Virus record (IMG/VR): IMGVR_UViG_3300020471_000096
Coordinates: 1-59,923 of that record
DNA from: a virus
Length of the DNA: 59,923 bases
Direction: 5' to 3' (one strand)
In this document: positions 14,520 through 23,086 of the stretch, one piece after another
How the letters are laid out: every line of letters starts with the position of its first letter
Numbering within the stretch: the stretch's first letter is position 1
Notes under the pieces: model-generated
Database searches by the model: none
What the model was told of the DNA's origin: nothing
The model's input: only the letters and a program-made list of their open reading frames with translations
Made by a program: the position numbers and the translations under genes

Positions 14520-14547
14520 CCAACCAACTGCAAGAGGAGATACTATA

Positions 14548-15174
14548 ATGCAGAAAACTAAATCAATCATTGCTGACGATGTCGTTAAGCAATTAGCTAA
14601 ACAAGAGCAACAGCACAACCTTTTAAAAGGATCTAACAAGCAGAACTCTGCTGACATGAGTGCTATTAGATTGGATCAGTATGCGACAGCAATGATACCA
14701 ATTAATTCAATACCTAGATCTGATACCGGTAATATTTCAGAGGATGCGACCAATGAATTATTGACCACGTTTCAGACACGATGCGATATGACAAAAGGTC
14801 AAGCTGACTTGTTTAAAAGACATTGTGTACTTTTTACAAACAAGCATGACCTACCATCAAGCAATCTTACCAAGACCTACATCTTGGATCTGTTTGCTAA
14901 GTTGGATATCAAATCCCAAGCTAGTTTGATTAATCACAATAAAGGAGAGGATGTTAAATCTCCATTGGATACAATCATCGATAAGCTAGTAGGTCTGAAG
15001 ACTAAGACCGGTAAGCAAAGAGATGGTTTGATTATGACAGCAAAAGAACTTGAAGAGTTCGAGGTCAGACTAAAGAACAGATTTGAGATTGCTGACAAAG
15101 GTAGGAAAGCAATTGATGATGCTGAGAAAGAGCAGAAAGTTGTAGACAAAACTGTTGAGGCTTTACTCTCTTAA
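14548..15174 (+). CDS. Early protein upstream of the AAA+ ATPase genes
   Basis: 208 residues with a strong AGGAG site. Helical and charged, with a C-terminal coiled coil (about 165-208, FEIADKGRKAIDDAEKEQKVVDKTVEALL). It is the first of five co-directional genes around the MoxR-like ATPase, so it could be an adaptor of that complex. This is inferred from position only. Confidence 0.7.
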   Translation: MQKTKSIIADDVVKQLAKQEQQHNLLKGSNKQNSADMSAIRLDQYATAMIPINSIPRSDTGNISEDATNELLTTFQTRCDMTKGQADLFKRHCVLFTNKHDLPSSNLTKTYILDLFAKLDIKSQASLINHNKGEDVKSPLDTIIDKLVGLKTKTGKQRDGLIMTAKELEEFEVRLKNRFEIADKGRKAIDDAEKEQKVVDKTVEALLS

Positions 15175-15189
15175 TCAAATGCACAAATT

Positions 15190-15232
15190 GAGGCACGATT
15201 AATTTCGTGTCTCTGCTTGTTCATTTGAACAA
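15190..15232 (+). other. Two adjacent hairpins in intergenic leader
   Basis: GAGGCACGA (15190-15198) pairs with TCGTGTCTC (15205-15213) with one G/U pair and a six-base loop. TTGTTC (15217-15222) then pairs with GAACAA (15227-15232) around ATTT. No T-tract follows. They lie between the 208-residue gene and a TTG-started coiled-coil gene and may act as mRNA processing or stability elements. Confidence 0.55.
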
Positions 15233-15260
15233 CAACGACAATAAACAGAGGAGATATTAA

Positions 15261-15566
15261 TTGTCACAAAAAAAAATATTAGAAGATAAACTAATACAAA
15301 GAACAGCTAAACTAGTTGATGCACAAAATGATTTGAAAGATCTTAAATTCAAATTGCATGAGGCTAATACTAAACTAGTTGAAACTGAGGCTCTGCTGAA
15401 AAATGCAGAGTTTATAGTTGATCATGCCATAGAAAATTTCATGGTTAATCAGCTAGAACATCTGACTAATGACCAAGCAATTGATCTAGTCGCTAAGTAT
15501 TTTGGTACAGAATATAAATCAAAGGCTGTATCAATTATGAATAAATTTATCAATCAATCTAAATAA
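15261..15566 (+). CDS. Coiled-coil protein, TTG start
   Basis: 101 residues, the first 60 an uninterrupted charged heptad helix (RTAKLVDAQNDLKDLKFKLHEA), then a helical C-terminal part. The start is the TTG at 15261 with GAGGAG about nine bases before it. It ends ten bases before the AAA+ ATPase gene, so it is probably part of that operon. A dimerising adaptor is a reasonable guess. Confidence 0.65.
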   Translation: MSQKKILEDKLIQRTAKLVDAQNDLKDLKFKLHEANTKLVETEALLKNAEFIVDHAIENFMVNQLEHLTNDQAIDLVAKYFGTEYKSKAVSIMNKFINQSK

Positions 15567-15576
15567 GGAGTATCGT

Positions 15577-16653
15577 ATGCGAATACATGAAATGAGAACA
15601 GCAATCAAAAGCTGTATTATGAATAATTGGAGAGTAAGAGCCAATGGGGGCAGTAAGGATAACCTAGTCCATCCTTATGCTGAGAGTGGTGTTGGTCAAG
15701 GCAAGACAACATCTGTCAGATCATTGGTTACTGATCCGGATTTATTATCTTTAGCTAAAGAATTATTTGGCTACGATAAGGATAAGCTAGGCTTTTTAAA
15801 TTTTAGCTTGGCACAGCTAGATCCTAATGAGTATGCCGGTTGGTTAGTACCGGCTAAAGATGGCGAAAGCATGAGAAGATTACGACCTATGTTTGTGCCT
15901 ACTGAGGGATGTGGAATTATATTTGCTGACGAGGTCGCTCAAGCAAACCAAGTTCTGCACAACCTTTTTGGTCAAGCTGTAGATGAGCATCGTGTTGGAG
16001 ATTTTATCATTCCGGATGGATGGGTAATTGTTTCAGCCGGTAATCCTTTATCTGCAAGAGCCGGATCTAATAAGTTGCCATCACAACTTGCTGACAGATT
16101 TGATTTTCTTAATCTTGAGGTCAATACTGACGATGTATTAAGTTACTATGCATCCAATAATGTTGATCACAGAATTACATCATGGATTAAGTTTGATGAT
16201 CAGCATCTGCATAACTTTGATGTATCAGCAACCGGTAATGCTACACCAAGATCTTGCCAACGTGCCGGTGTTTTAATTGGCATGGATATAGATCACAGTA
16301 CATTACGAGGCATGTTGAATGGTCAGATTGGCGAGACAGCATCAGCTAGTTTAATGGCTCACATAAAGCTGTATGAAAAGCTACCGGATTTTGACAGCAT
16401 TGTTAAAGATCCTAGCACTACACAAATACCGGAAGATCGTGGTGTTTTATTTGCTTTGTGTGGATCACTAGCTAGTAAGATGAACATGACAAACTGTGCA
16501 AGTATCCTAACTTATATCCAAAGGATACCGGAGCAAGAGTTCATGGCATTTATGCTTAAAGATGCAGTACTAAGAAACAAGACCTTGGTTACTCATCAAG
16601 CTATGAAACAAGTATTAGGATCTCAAGGTAACTTGAAAGATCTATTACTTTAA
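15577..16653 (+). CDS. MoxR-like AAA+ ATPase
   Basis: 358 residues. Walker A in ESGVGQGKTTS (about 36-46), Walker B in GIIFADEVAQA (about 113-123), a sensor-1-like SAGNP (about 150), and an arginine-rich LADRFDF segment (about 170). This is the MoxR/CbbQ/GvpN branch, ATPases that remodel partner proteins together with VWA-domain proteins. The next gene encodes such a partner. A good AAGGAG site supports the start. Uncommon in a phage of this size. Confidence 0.85.
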   Translation: MRIHEMRTAIKSCIMNNWRVRANGGSKDNLVHPYAESGVGQGKTTSVRSLVTDPDLLSLAKELFGYDKDKLGFLNFSLAQLDPNEYAGWLVPAKDGESMRRLRPMFVPTEGCGIIFADEVAQANQVLHNLFGQAVDEHRVGDFIIPDGWVIVSAGNPLSARAGSNKLPSQLADRFDFLNLEVNTDDVLSYYASNNVDHRITSWIKFDDQHLHNFDVSATGNATPRSCQRAGVLIGMDIDHSTLRGMLNGQIGETASASLMAHIKLYEKLPDFDSIVKDPSTTQIPEDRGVLFALCGSLASKMNMTNCASILTYIQRIPEQEFMAFMLKDAVLRNKTLVTHQAMKQVLGSQGNLKDLLL

Positions 16654-16662
16654 AACTTTATA

Positions 16663-16694
16663 TCTGTGGTACTGCGTACCTGTAGTGCCACAGA
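16663..16694 (+). other. Stem-loop between ATPase and VWA genes
   Basis: TCTGTGGTACT (16663-16673) pairs with AGTGCCACAGA (16684-16694): eleven pairs with one G/T wobble, ten-base loop. It starts nine bases after the ATPase stop codon and is directly followed by the palindrome at 16697-16716. No U-tract abuts the stem, so it may stabilise the upstream mRNA 3' end or act as a weak terminator. Confidence 0.7.
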
Positions 16695-16696
16695 CA

Positions 16697-16716
16697 AAAA
16701 CTTTACGTAAACTTTT
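16697..16716. promoter_or_regulatory. TTTACGTAAA palindrome upstream of the VWA gene
   Basis: AAAACTTTACGTAAACTTTT, self-complementary except for the C/C pair at positions 5 and 16. It lies four bases before the TTGGAG ribosome site of the gene at 16730. It shares the flank AGAC before the arm with the copies at 20589 and 28614. Confidence 0.8.
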
Positions 16717-16729
16717 TTTGGAGATTTTA

Positions 16730-17950
16730 ATGCAGAATTTAAAACTAGAAGATAAGTTCTCAAAGATTAGGATACAGCTACTATGGGATCGTGACGATAA
16801 AGGTCATGCTTTTTATGGTGCTGTCTTAGTCAAGATGAAGATTATCGAAAAGAACAGCATCCCAACATTTGCAACTGATGGGCGAGACATATTCTATAAC
16901 AAAGAATTTGCTGAGAGTTTAGATTTCGAGCCACTCAAAGGTGTAGTTGTTCATGAGGTTGGTCATAGATTTCTTATGCACCATACAAGACAGCAAGAAC
17001 GTGATGCTGAGATTTGGAACATAGCATGTGATTTATCAATGAACCAAGTTCTTAAAAGATCCGGTTTTGTTTTACCAAAAGGTGCTTTGTTTGATCCACA
17101 GTTTGATGGATGGATGGCTGAAAAGATTTATAACTTTATCTATCCACAGATCAAAGCTAAACAGCAACAGCAACAGCAACAAGGTCAAGATGGTCAAGGC
17201 GATCAAGGGGATCAATCAGATAATGGCGATCCAACTTGGTTACAGCCACAATCATGGGGCAACATCGAAGACAATGTTACTGAGGGCATGTCTCAAGCTG
17301 AGATCAGCGAAGAAGAGGCTGATGTTAAAGAGGAGATATTCCAAGCTGTCAGACAAGCTAAAGAACGTGGAACATTACCGGCAGAGGTCAAGCAAATGGT
17401 CAAGGTTATGAAACGTGCTGAGATCAATTGGGAAGACGTTGTTGAAAGGCATCTTGAGGGCGATGTTCCTCATAATTATAGCTATCGCAGAATACATAAA
17501 AAGTTCTACTACACTCATGAGATGATTGCTCCAACACTTGAGCATATTGGTGTTGGTCATATTGTTGTGGCTGTGGATAGTTCCGGCTCTGTATCAAATA
17601 AAGAGTTGCAGTATTTTCTTGGTGGTCTCAATGCTATGGCATTAGATCTTAAACCAAAATCTATAACTGTAATTACATGCGACAGCAAAATACAAAATGT
17701 TATCAAGTATGATCAAGGCGATGAAATAAAAATGATATCTGCTGATGGTCGTGGTGGTACATGTGTTATGCCGGTGTTCAACTACATTAAAGAAAATGAT
17801 CTTGAGGTAGACAGCTTTATTTATTTTACTGACATGGGCATATATGATTTTCCTACAGAGGAACAGCCATATCCGGTTCTGTGGGTAAGCACAGACCTAC
17901 GTGCTGATAATGCACCTATTGGTCAAACAACCTATCTGAAAGTGGCTTAA
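16730..17950 (+). CDS. Metallopeptidase-like/VWA protein (DUF2201 type)
   Basis: 406 residues. The N-terminal part carries a zinc-metallopeptidase signature VHEVGHRFLMHH (about 73-84) followed by IWNIACDLSMNQ. A Gln-rich linker (about 145-165) precedes a C-terminal VWA-like domain starting VVAVDSSGSV (about 280), whose DSSGS metal site is intact, and ending at FTDMGIYDFP. This is the usual partner of MoxR-type ATPases, and the ATPase gene is immediately upstream. The ATG at 16730 is set by GGAG six bases before it. Confidence 0.85.
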   Translation: MQNLKLEDKFSKIRIQLLWDRDDKGHAFYGAVLVKMKIIEKNSIPTFATDGRDIFYNKEFAESLDFEPLKGVVVHEVGHRFLMHHTRQQERDAEIWNIACDLSMNQVLKRSGFVLPKGALFDPQFDGWMAEKIYNFIYPQIKAKQQQQQQQGQDGQGDQGDQSDNGDPTWLQPQSWGNIEDNVTEGMSQAEISEEEADVKEEIFQAVRQAKERGTLPAEVKQMVKVMKRAEINWEDVVERHLEGDVPHNYSYRRIHKKFYYTHEMIAPTLEHIGVGHIVVAVDSSGSVSNKELQYFLGGLNAMALDLKPKSITVITCDSKIQNVIKYDQGDEIKMISADGRGGTCVMPVFNYIKENDLEVDSFIYFTDMGIYDFPTEEQPYPVLWVSTDLRADNAPIGQTTYLKVA

Positions 17951-19116
17951 TGCTACTTTTAGATAAAAACAAGGCTCTAGGAACGTCACACAGAGGCGAA
18001 ACGATATGTCTGTGTGTGATTGTACCTAGGGATTTTAACGATGCTGATATAGGAATGTGTGTTCCTACTGATGATTGCGAAAGCATGAAATCAGCCAACT
18101 ACTATCATTATATGGAGTATTTTATGATACATAATTTTGGAAAAAAACAAGATCCTAAATCTCAAGAGTTTAAGGATCAAATAGTCTTAAAGCATTATCT
18201 CAACTTTTTAAACGAGGGATACAAAGCATTTGGATTAAACGAAAACCAAAAAGCTAGTCTAGTAAAAGCCGGATCTAATTATTCATATCATGCAGACGAT
18301 TTATCTGCTGAAGAAAAAGATTTTGTTTTTATGTTTACCAAGCACAAAGATCATTTTGGCAATCATGGTTTAGACAGCATTTACAATTGTAGTGCTTGGA
18401 TCAAGCAACACAGAAAGGCTCGTAAAGATAAGTCTGCCATTTACAGCAATAAGATTGATGGCAAAAAAGTATTTCGTAAAGAACGTAATTACGAGCATGG
18501 TTTCTTCAATGGTCAAGCTGTTAACAGCAAGTATGCTGTACTCACTAATGCCTTTGCTAAAAAATGGTGGGATGACAATATGGCTAGAACCAATGTCAAG
18601 ATTAGTGCTGATGCATTAAGAGCAGAAACAGCTATTAAACCATCTACTGTAGGAAGAGCAGATAATTGGCAGTACTACGAGCATTTCAATGAGGTTTCTT
18701 TGTCTCCATCATGGTTTAAAAATGTCTACATGAAAGGTTTGGCAACAACAGTATACAAAAGCAAAACAGCATTTGTTGCTAGTGCCAAGCCTCTCAAAGT
18801 TTCTGACAGAATTACAGCTAATGGTCTTGAGGCTTATACTGTTGATATCATTACAAGCCACGATGGTATTATCAGCATGGAGAAAGATCTGTATTATTTG
18901 GTTTACCAAACAAAGGCTTGGACAATTGAAGAAACACAGCAAGGCATGGGCAATATACCTTTTAGGGGCAACGACAGAGAAACTGCTCAAACTTACAATA
19001 ATCGTAGGTATAACATAGCTGAGACTATAAACTGTGCATCCTCAAACTTTAGAAGAGCAGAGAATGTCATGAGTGGCAGAGTTCAGCGAAACATACTTAA
19101 TGCAATGGGAGTGTAA
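17950..19116 (+). CDS. Unknown protein coupled to the VWA gene
   Basis: 388 residues. The ATG shares a base with the VWA gene stop. The protein is soluble, rich in Tyr, Asn and His, with segments such as YHYMEYFMIHNFGKK and ENVMSGRVQRNILNAMG. No catalytic motif or known family recognised. Its coupling to the ATPase/VWA pair suggests it is a substrate or third component. The ribosome site for the first ATG is weak, so an internal start is possible. Confidence 0.7.
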   Translation: MLLLDKNKALGTSHRGETICLCVIVPRDFNDADIGMCVPTDDCESMKSANYYHYMEYFMIHNFGKKQDPKSQEFKDQIVLKHYLNFLNEGYKAFGLNENQKASLVKAGSNYSYHADDLSAEEKDFVFMFTKHKDHFGNHGLDSIYNCSAWIKQHRKARKDKSAIYSNKIDGKKVFRKERNYEHGFFNGQAVNSKYAVLTNAFAKKWWDDNMARTNVKISADALRAETAIKPSTVGRADNWQYYEHFNEVSLSPSWFKNVYMKGLATTVYKSKTAFVASAKPLKVSDRITANGLEAYTVDIITSHDGIISMEKDLYYLVYQTKAWTIEETQQGMGNIPFRGNDRETAQTYNNRRYNIAETINCASSNFRRAENVMSGRVQRNILNAMGV

Positions 19117-19117
19117 A

Positions 19118-19573
19118 ATGCAAAAAATAAAATTACAAAAGCATCATAAGGATTTGGCTCATGATTTAATTTATGAGGGGATGTCAGACTATGAAAGGAT
19201 GACATGCCCTTATGTTTATCATTCCGGATTTCTGCAAAGAGAATTAGGCAGAAATTATGATGCTGTCAGAACTAAGTTTATGTCCAAAAAAGACAAAGCT
19301 AGAAAACTAAGTAACATCAGAAAGTATAGGTTTTTGCACTTGCAGTATAAAGATCCATTACTAGAGGAGTTACAATCAGCTAATATTCTACTTAATGTAA
19401 AGCAACATCTTAAAGATGAAATTAATTCATATGAAGAGATGCAAGATAGAATTGATGGTGGAGAGCATTGGGAAAATGTTTGCGATCAACCGGAGATTTT
19501 TTCCGGTAGAAATGAACTTGCTGAGAGTTTACTTGATAATATTAATAAATGGGAGAAATCTGATGAGGAATAA
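19118..19573 (+). CDS. Small helical early protein
   Basis: 151 residues, helical and charged, with KHHKDLAHDLIYEGMSDYERM and many Arg/Lys in the middle. The ATG at 19118 has GGGAG before it and is preferred to the in-frame ATG at 19073, which lies within the preceding gene. Function unknown. Confidence 0.65.
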   Translation: MQKIKLQKHHKDLAHDLIYEGMSDYERMTCPYVYHSGFLQRELGRNYDAVRTKFMSKKDKARKLSNIRKYRFLHLQYKDPLLEELQSANILLNVKQHLKDEINSYEEMQDRIDGGEHWENVCDQPEIFSGRNELAESLLDNINKWEKSDEE

Positions 19574-19763
19574 TCCGGATGATTTATCTAATCAGCTTAT
19601 AGCTGTGATTAAAAAAGAAATATCTTCAGAGATAAAAACTTATAAATCACACAGCCATGAAGACGATGTTGATAGTCGAGAATTAGGTATTCTTGATGGT
19701 CGATATGAAATGGCTGTGGAATTAAAAAATGTAATAAAAAAATGGGAGAAAGATAATGGATAA
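19563..19763 (+). CDS. Small early protein
   Basis: 66 acidic residues (MRNNPDDLSNQLIAVIKKE at the start, GRYEMAVELKNVIKKWEK near the end). The start at 19563 has GGGAG seven bases upstream and overlaps the end of the preceding gene by eleven bases. It overlaps the next gene by eight. The dense overlaps support translation. Function unknown. Confidence 0.6.
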   Translation: MRNNPDDLSNQLIAVIKKEISSEIKTYKSHSHEDDVDSRELGILDGRYEMAVELKNVIKKWEKDNG

Positions 19764-19947
19764 ATTAGATAGAATATTCTTATTTCTCTTAGGCATTTGT
19801 GTTATGCTTATGTCATTAGTTACTTTGTCTGATCCTAATGGATATTATATGCAGAGTGTAGAGGGCATACTGTTTACATTGTTTATAGGATCAATTGGTT
19901 TAACCATGATACTTGTAAGTTTTTACAGTATCTATTTTAAAGAATAG
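19756..19947 (+). CDS. Small two-segment membrane protein
   Basis: 63 residues with two predicted membrane segments (about 7-27 and 38-58) joined by a short loop containing SDPNGYY. The start overlaps the previous gene by eight bases and has GGGAG before it. It could act at the host inner membrane early in infection. No family recognised. Confidence 0.65.
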   Translation: MDKLDRIFLFLLGICVMLMSLVTLSDPNGYYMQSVEGILFTLFIGSIGLTMILVSFYSIYFKE

Positions 19948-19950
19948 GGG

Positions 19951-20091
19951 GAGAGACCACTCCATAATGTGGGCAAAAGTGGATGCCTTTGGTTTATGCA
20001 TTAACCATACGTCAATGCTGTACATCCCTAGATACGTGTACCCTCAAATGTTTTTATTGCACTTGTATTGTGGGCAAAACTGAGGTCTCTT
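19951..20091 (+). other. Long-range paired region around a start codon
   Basis: GAGAGACC (19951-19958) is complementary to GGTCTCTT (20084-20091), allowing one G/T pair, and encloses the ATG at 19983. Inside, TGTGGGCAAAA occurs twice (about 19968 and 20069). The pairing may be a regulatory fold or chance; only one long helix supports it. Confidence 0.3.
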
Positions 20092-20306
20092 TAAAAATGG
20101 TTCAGTTAATGTACGGAAAGCCACAAAATATGTGCTATGTTCACGATAAAACCTCCATTCGTTATCCAGCGAGGTTTAAGCACATAAAAAAAGGCTCTCA
20201 GAGCCTCGTACAGAGGGGTTGGCAGACCTCTCTGTACGAAACCTACCAAATCAACCTAGATGCTCTGTACGAAGAGTATTCGCTTATTAAGGGGAAATTC
20301 ACATGA
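19983..20306 (+). CDS. Possible Cys-rich early protein
   Basis: 107 residues. The N-terminal half contains six cysteines close together (QCCTSLDTCTLKCFYCTC). The C-terminal half reads like a normal soluble protein (KTSIRYPARFKHIKKGS, then NLDALYEEYSL). It ends in an ATGA overlap with the next gene, a good sign of real coding. The ribosome site for 19983 is poor, and a start at 20097 (MVQLMYGKPQ) giving 69 residues is an alternative. No family recognised. Confidence 0.5.
   Translation: MPLVYALTIRQCCTSLDTCTLKCFYCTCIVGKTEVSLKMVQLMYGKPQNMCYVHDKTSIRYPARFKHIKKGSQSLVQRGWQTSLYETYQINLDALYEEYSLIKGKFT
20206..20239 (+). other. Strong hairpin inside coding sequence
   Basis: A 14-pair stem (20206-20219 with 20226-20239) with one G/T pair and the loop TGGCAG. 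The right arm CTCTGTACGAA recurs at 20263-20273. It lies in the gene at 19983-20306 and would be a strong RNA structure just before the last early genes. Confidence 0.7.
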
Positions 20307-20554
20307 CAACAACATACAGCAAACTAAAAGGTAGATCTAAAGGCTACCGGTATCGTAATTCTATTGTAGATCTGCAACGTGAACTCTATCAACGTAATTC
20401 CAAAATGACACCAAAAGAATTAGGAATGGATGAAAGATTTGAAGATGATCCTAGAGCCATTCGTGAAATTGATGTTGGAAGAGTAATTAGAAAACCAACT
20501 GAGGTTATTAAAGGGGCAGTTAATTCTATTTATAATAGTAATAATGGCGAATAA
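20303..20554 (+). CDS. Last gene of first plus-strand block
   Basis: 83 residues, basic N-terminus (KLKGRSKGYRYRNSIVDLQREL) and charged middle. The start overlaps the upstream stop as ATGA. It is followed by a palindrome and a bidirectional terminator, so it closes the transcription unit. Function unknown. Confidence 0.65.
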   Translation: MTTTYSKLKGRSKGYRYRNSIVDLQRELYQRNSKMTPKELGMDERFEDDPRAIREIDVGRVIRKPTEVIKGAVNSIYNSNNGE

Positions 20555-20588
20555 ATTACTCTTACATTACCCCCTACAGTAGCAGACT

Positions 20589-20608
20589 AAAACTTTACGT
20601 AAAGTTTT
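20589..20608. promoter_or_regulatory. Perfect TTTACGTAAA palindrome at convergent junction
   Basis: AAAACTTTACGTAAAGTTTT, a perfect 20-base palindrome. It lies between converging genes, eight bases before a hairpin terminator. The 20 bases 20584-20603 are identical to 28609-28628 at the other convergent junction. Confidence 0.85.
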
Positions 20609-20615
20609 CACAAAA

Positions 20616-20647
20616 AAAGAGCCAATCGAGGAGATGATTGGCTCTTT
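20616..20647. terminator. Bidirectional hairpin terminator
   Basis: AAAGAGCCAATC (20616-20627) pairs perfectly with GATTGGCTCTTT (20636-20647), eight-base loop. An A-run precedes and TTT follows, so it can stop transcripts from both the plus block ending at 20554 and the minus gene ending at 20716. This is the clearest factor-independent terminator in the window. Confidence 0.85.
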
Positions 20648-20715
20648 GTGTGTAGCATAATAGTATATGAGAAATAATACTCACACTTAATTAATAAGTG
20701 CCACCAAAGCATTAG

Positions 20716-21225
20716 TCAACTATTTCCCCAAAATTTATAAAACTTTTCCACGTGATTGCATATAAAATCAAAGTTCCCATCCACAGCAATCCATTCATTT
20801 TCCCATTTCGTGATTTCTTCATCGTGTATAATTTTTTTAAAAATTTTATATGCTGTTTTGTTTCCAGTTTTTTTTACGTAAGAGAAACAATCCATAACTT
20901 TTCTTTTTATCATCATATGTTTCTCGCTCAATCCCTCGTGTGTAGCCTCGATCCTAGGATTGTAATTTGATGCCCTAACTCCAACAAATCCGGATTTGCA
21001 ATAATCAGAATAAAGTCTATCCATTATTCTATAATTTGCTAATGATATACTATCATGCATGAGTAGCCGGTCTAAACATGTCTGATCTAATATCTTTATC
21101 CTAGCCTTATTAGTATTTCCTACAAACTCTGCTTTTGCAGTATGTTGTCCATCATATACTCTAAACTCATCGTAATTTTTTTTACTTTTTTTAGAAATCG
21201 ATGTCTTTGTATTCTTTTGGCTCAT
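20716..21225 (-). CDS. Possible phage regulatory protein (DUF6456-like pattern)
   Basis: 169 basic residues. The stretch CLDRLLMHDSISLANYRIMDRLY resembles the core of DUF6456-type proteins of alphaproteobacterial phages and chromosomes, which is only a pattern impression. The rest is helical and Lys-rich with a C-terminal aromatic tail (FYKFWGNS). It overlaps the end of the primase-helicase gene, so it is the last gene of that unit. Confidence 0.5.
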   Translation of the reverse strand: MSQKNTKTSISKKSKKNYDEFRVYDGQHTAKAEFVGNTNKARIKILDQTCLDRLLMHDSISLANYRIMDRLYSDYCKSGFVGVRASNYNPRIEATHEGLSEKHMMIKRKVMDCFSYVKKTGNKTAYKIFKKIIHDEEITKWENEWIAVDGNFDFICNHVEKFYKFWGNS

Positions 21226-23014
21226 AATAATTATTGTATTGCTTGTCTTTTGGTTTTGGTTTCAACATCTTAGCAACGTCTGATATTGCATCATATCTAG
21301 ATGTAAGTTTATCATATTCTAATTCACATTCTCCAATAGCACCAACCCAAGAAAATCTACATTTCCAAACAAGTATTTCTGTAACATTGCTTTCAGATGG
21401 ATTTGTTCTATGCACAGTTAATCCAACATCTGATTTACTAAAGAAACTTGCAGAACCGGCAATGTCGTAACCTTTTGGTGGTGGCACAGTTCCATCTTCT
21501 CTTCTAACCATCTTTGTTGGATGAGCGACAAACCATATGTGGATACCATGTGCTTGTGCAAATACTCTAAGTTTTGTTAGCATATCAGATATCCAATCAG
21601 TTTCAGACGTAGTGATATCTTTTGCTATATAATTGTATGGATCTATAACACAGCCTCTAATACCAAATCTTAGAACAGCAGTTTTAAGTCTTTCTAGTAT
21701 GCTGTCTAACGTGGATAGCGAACCATCTGCTTGATAGAGAAAACAAAAATTATCTGACACAAACTTTTTGCCATTCTGTAATTCTTGTGTAGTCATTCTA
21801 GGTGTCATCCCACTAAAAAAAGGTTTTCCAATATACTTGCTGATTAACTTAGCAATATGTATTCTTGGCTCGTTTTCAAAAGAACAAATACCAAATTTCC
21901 AACCTTTTTGTTTAGATATGTTTATCATTATTTGATCTACAAACTCTGATTTACCGGAGGATGGATGACCGGTAACAACTGTAAGCTGACCCTCTACTAC
22001 TGTGTATAGATTATCAACGTCTTTATATCCGGTGCTTGTTCCACTACCAACACCATTTTCAAATATCTCATCTACTTGATCATAAAAATGTTCTGCATCG
22101 TATAAACCTGAAACCGGATATGGGATAGAGTTTTTTACAATATCTTTTAATTTATCTATGCCATGTTTTGTTAATATCTCGTTTGCATCTTTACAATCTT
22201 TTGGATAAACAATTTTAAAACATTTATCTTTACCAACTCTTCTAGCTATTTCTTCTTCCATAGCTTGTCCAGCTTGATCGTTGTCCATAGCTATTATTAT
22301 TTTTTTACAAGTGTCTAGCTTTTCTTTTGAGTTCCAAATAAATTTAAATTTATTATCGTCACGAGGATCTATTTTACCATCAACAACTTTCATGACAGCA
22401 CCATGTGGTATTGAGATGCTGTTTGTGTAGCCTACTTCCATAAAAGATAGGCAATCCATCTCTCCCTCACAAATTATTATGTCTTCATCTTTATTTATGT
22501 TTTCTACGTTATAAAATTTATCTGCTTTACCAAAGCTAGAAAAACCTTTGTCCGGAAAAGATCTTACTTTGGCAAACTGATACCCACCATTGTTGTTTTG
22601 ATATGGGAAAACCAAACAAGAAACTTCTTTTTTTATTGATCCAATATATTGTTTCGTAAATTTTAAACCGGCTTTTTCTGCTGTTTCTTTGGATATACCT
22701 CTGCTGTTTAAGTATTCTAAGCAATCATTATTTTCTTCAATGCCAATCCATTTATCAGCTACATTCTTATTGATGCTTACAACCTTTTCTTCTTCCACAG
22801 ATTTTCTCCTCGCCATATTGTCATCATTGAATTTTATGCCACCATCTTCCCCACAATGCCAACAGTAATACATAATCACATCATCGTGTACTTTTAACGA
22901 TAATGTTTTTTGCTCTCTCTTTTTTCTTGTATGGGAACAGAATGGGCATATTGCCTTGTGTTGCCCATCTCCTAATTTGTAGGCAACACTTCTTAGTGAG
23001 TGTTTTATCTCCAT
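21191..23014 (-). CDS. T7-type primase-helicase
   Basis: 607 residues. Zinc-binding CPFC (23-26) and CWHC (51-54) form the primase template-reading domain. A TOPRIM domain follows with ICEGEMDCLSF and IIAMDNDQAG (roughly 170-250). A DnaB/Twinkle-like helicase has Walker A GHPSSGKS (about 350), an acidic Walker B-type GCVIDPYNY and a late WFVAHPTKM motif. It unwinds the fork and lays primers. The start at 23014 is set by AAGGAG and a six-base spacer. No DNA polymerase gene was found to accompany it. Confidence 0.93.
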   Translation of the reverse strand: MEIKHSLRSVAYKLGDGQHKAICPFCSHTRKKREQKTLSLKVHDDVIMYYCWHCGEDGGIKFNDDNMARRKSVEEEKVVSINKNVADKWIGIEENNDCLEYLNSRGISKETAEKAGLKFTKQYIGSIKKEVSCLVFPYQNNNGGYQFAKVRSFPDKGFSSFGKADKFYNVENINKDEDIIICEGEMDCLSFMEVGYTNSISIPHGAVMKVVDGKIDPRDDNKFKFIWNSKEKLDTCKKIIIAMDNDQAGQAMEEEIARRVGKDKCFKIVYPKDCKDANEILTKHGIDKLKDIVKNSIPYPVSGLYDAEHFYDQVDEIFENGVGSGTSTGYKDVDNLYTVVEGQLTVVTGHPSSGKSEFVDQIMINISKQKGWKFGICSFENEPRIHIAKLISKYIGKPFFSGMTPRMTTQELQNGKKFVSDNFCFLYQADGSLSTLDSILERLKTAVLRFGIRGCVIDPYNYIAKDITTSETDWISDMLTKLRVFAQAHGIHIWFVAHPTKMVRREDGTVPPPKGYDIAGSASFFSKSDVGLTVHRTNPSESNVTEILVWKCRFSWVGAIGECELEYDKLTSRYDAISDVAKMLKPKPKDKQYNNYYEPKEYKDIDF

Positions 23015-23086
23015 ATTAATCTCCTTGCTACACAATTCATAATTATTTTAAAACAAAGAAATCGTCAACAAAAAAATTTCTAGTAT

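Noticed and set aside
18067-18083. CTGATGA followed by GAAA inside the gene at 17950
   Set aside because: The intervening bases cannot form stem II, and no stems I or III pair. It is ordinary coding sequence.
19560-19582. CTGATGA with a GGA/TCC stem near 19560
   Set aside because: The stem is followed by GGATG, not GAAA, and flanking stems are missing.
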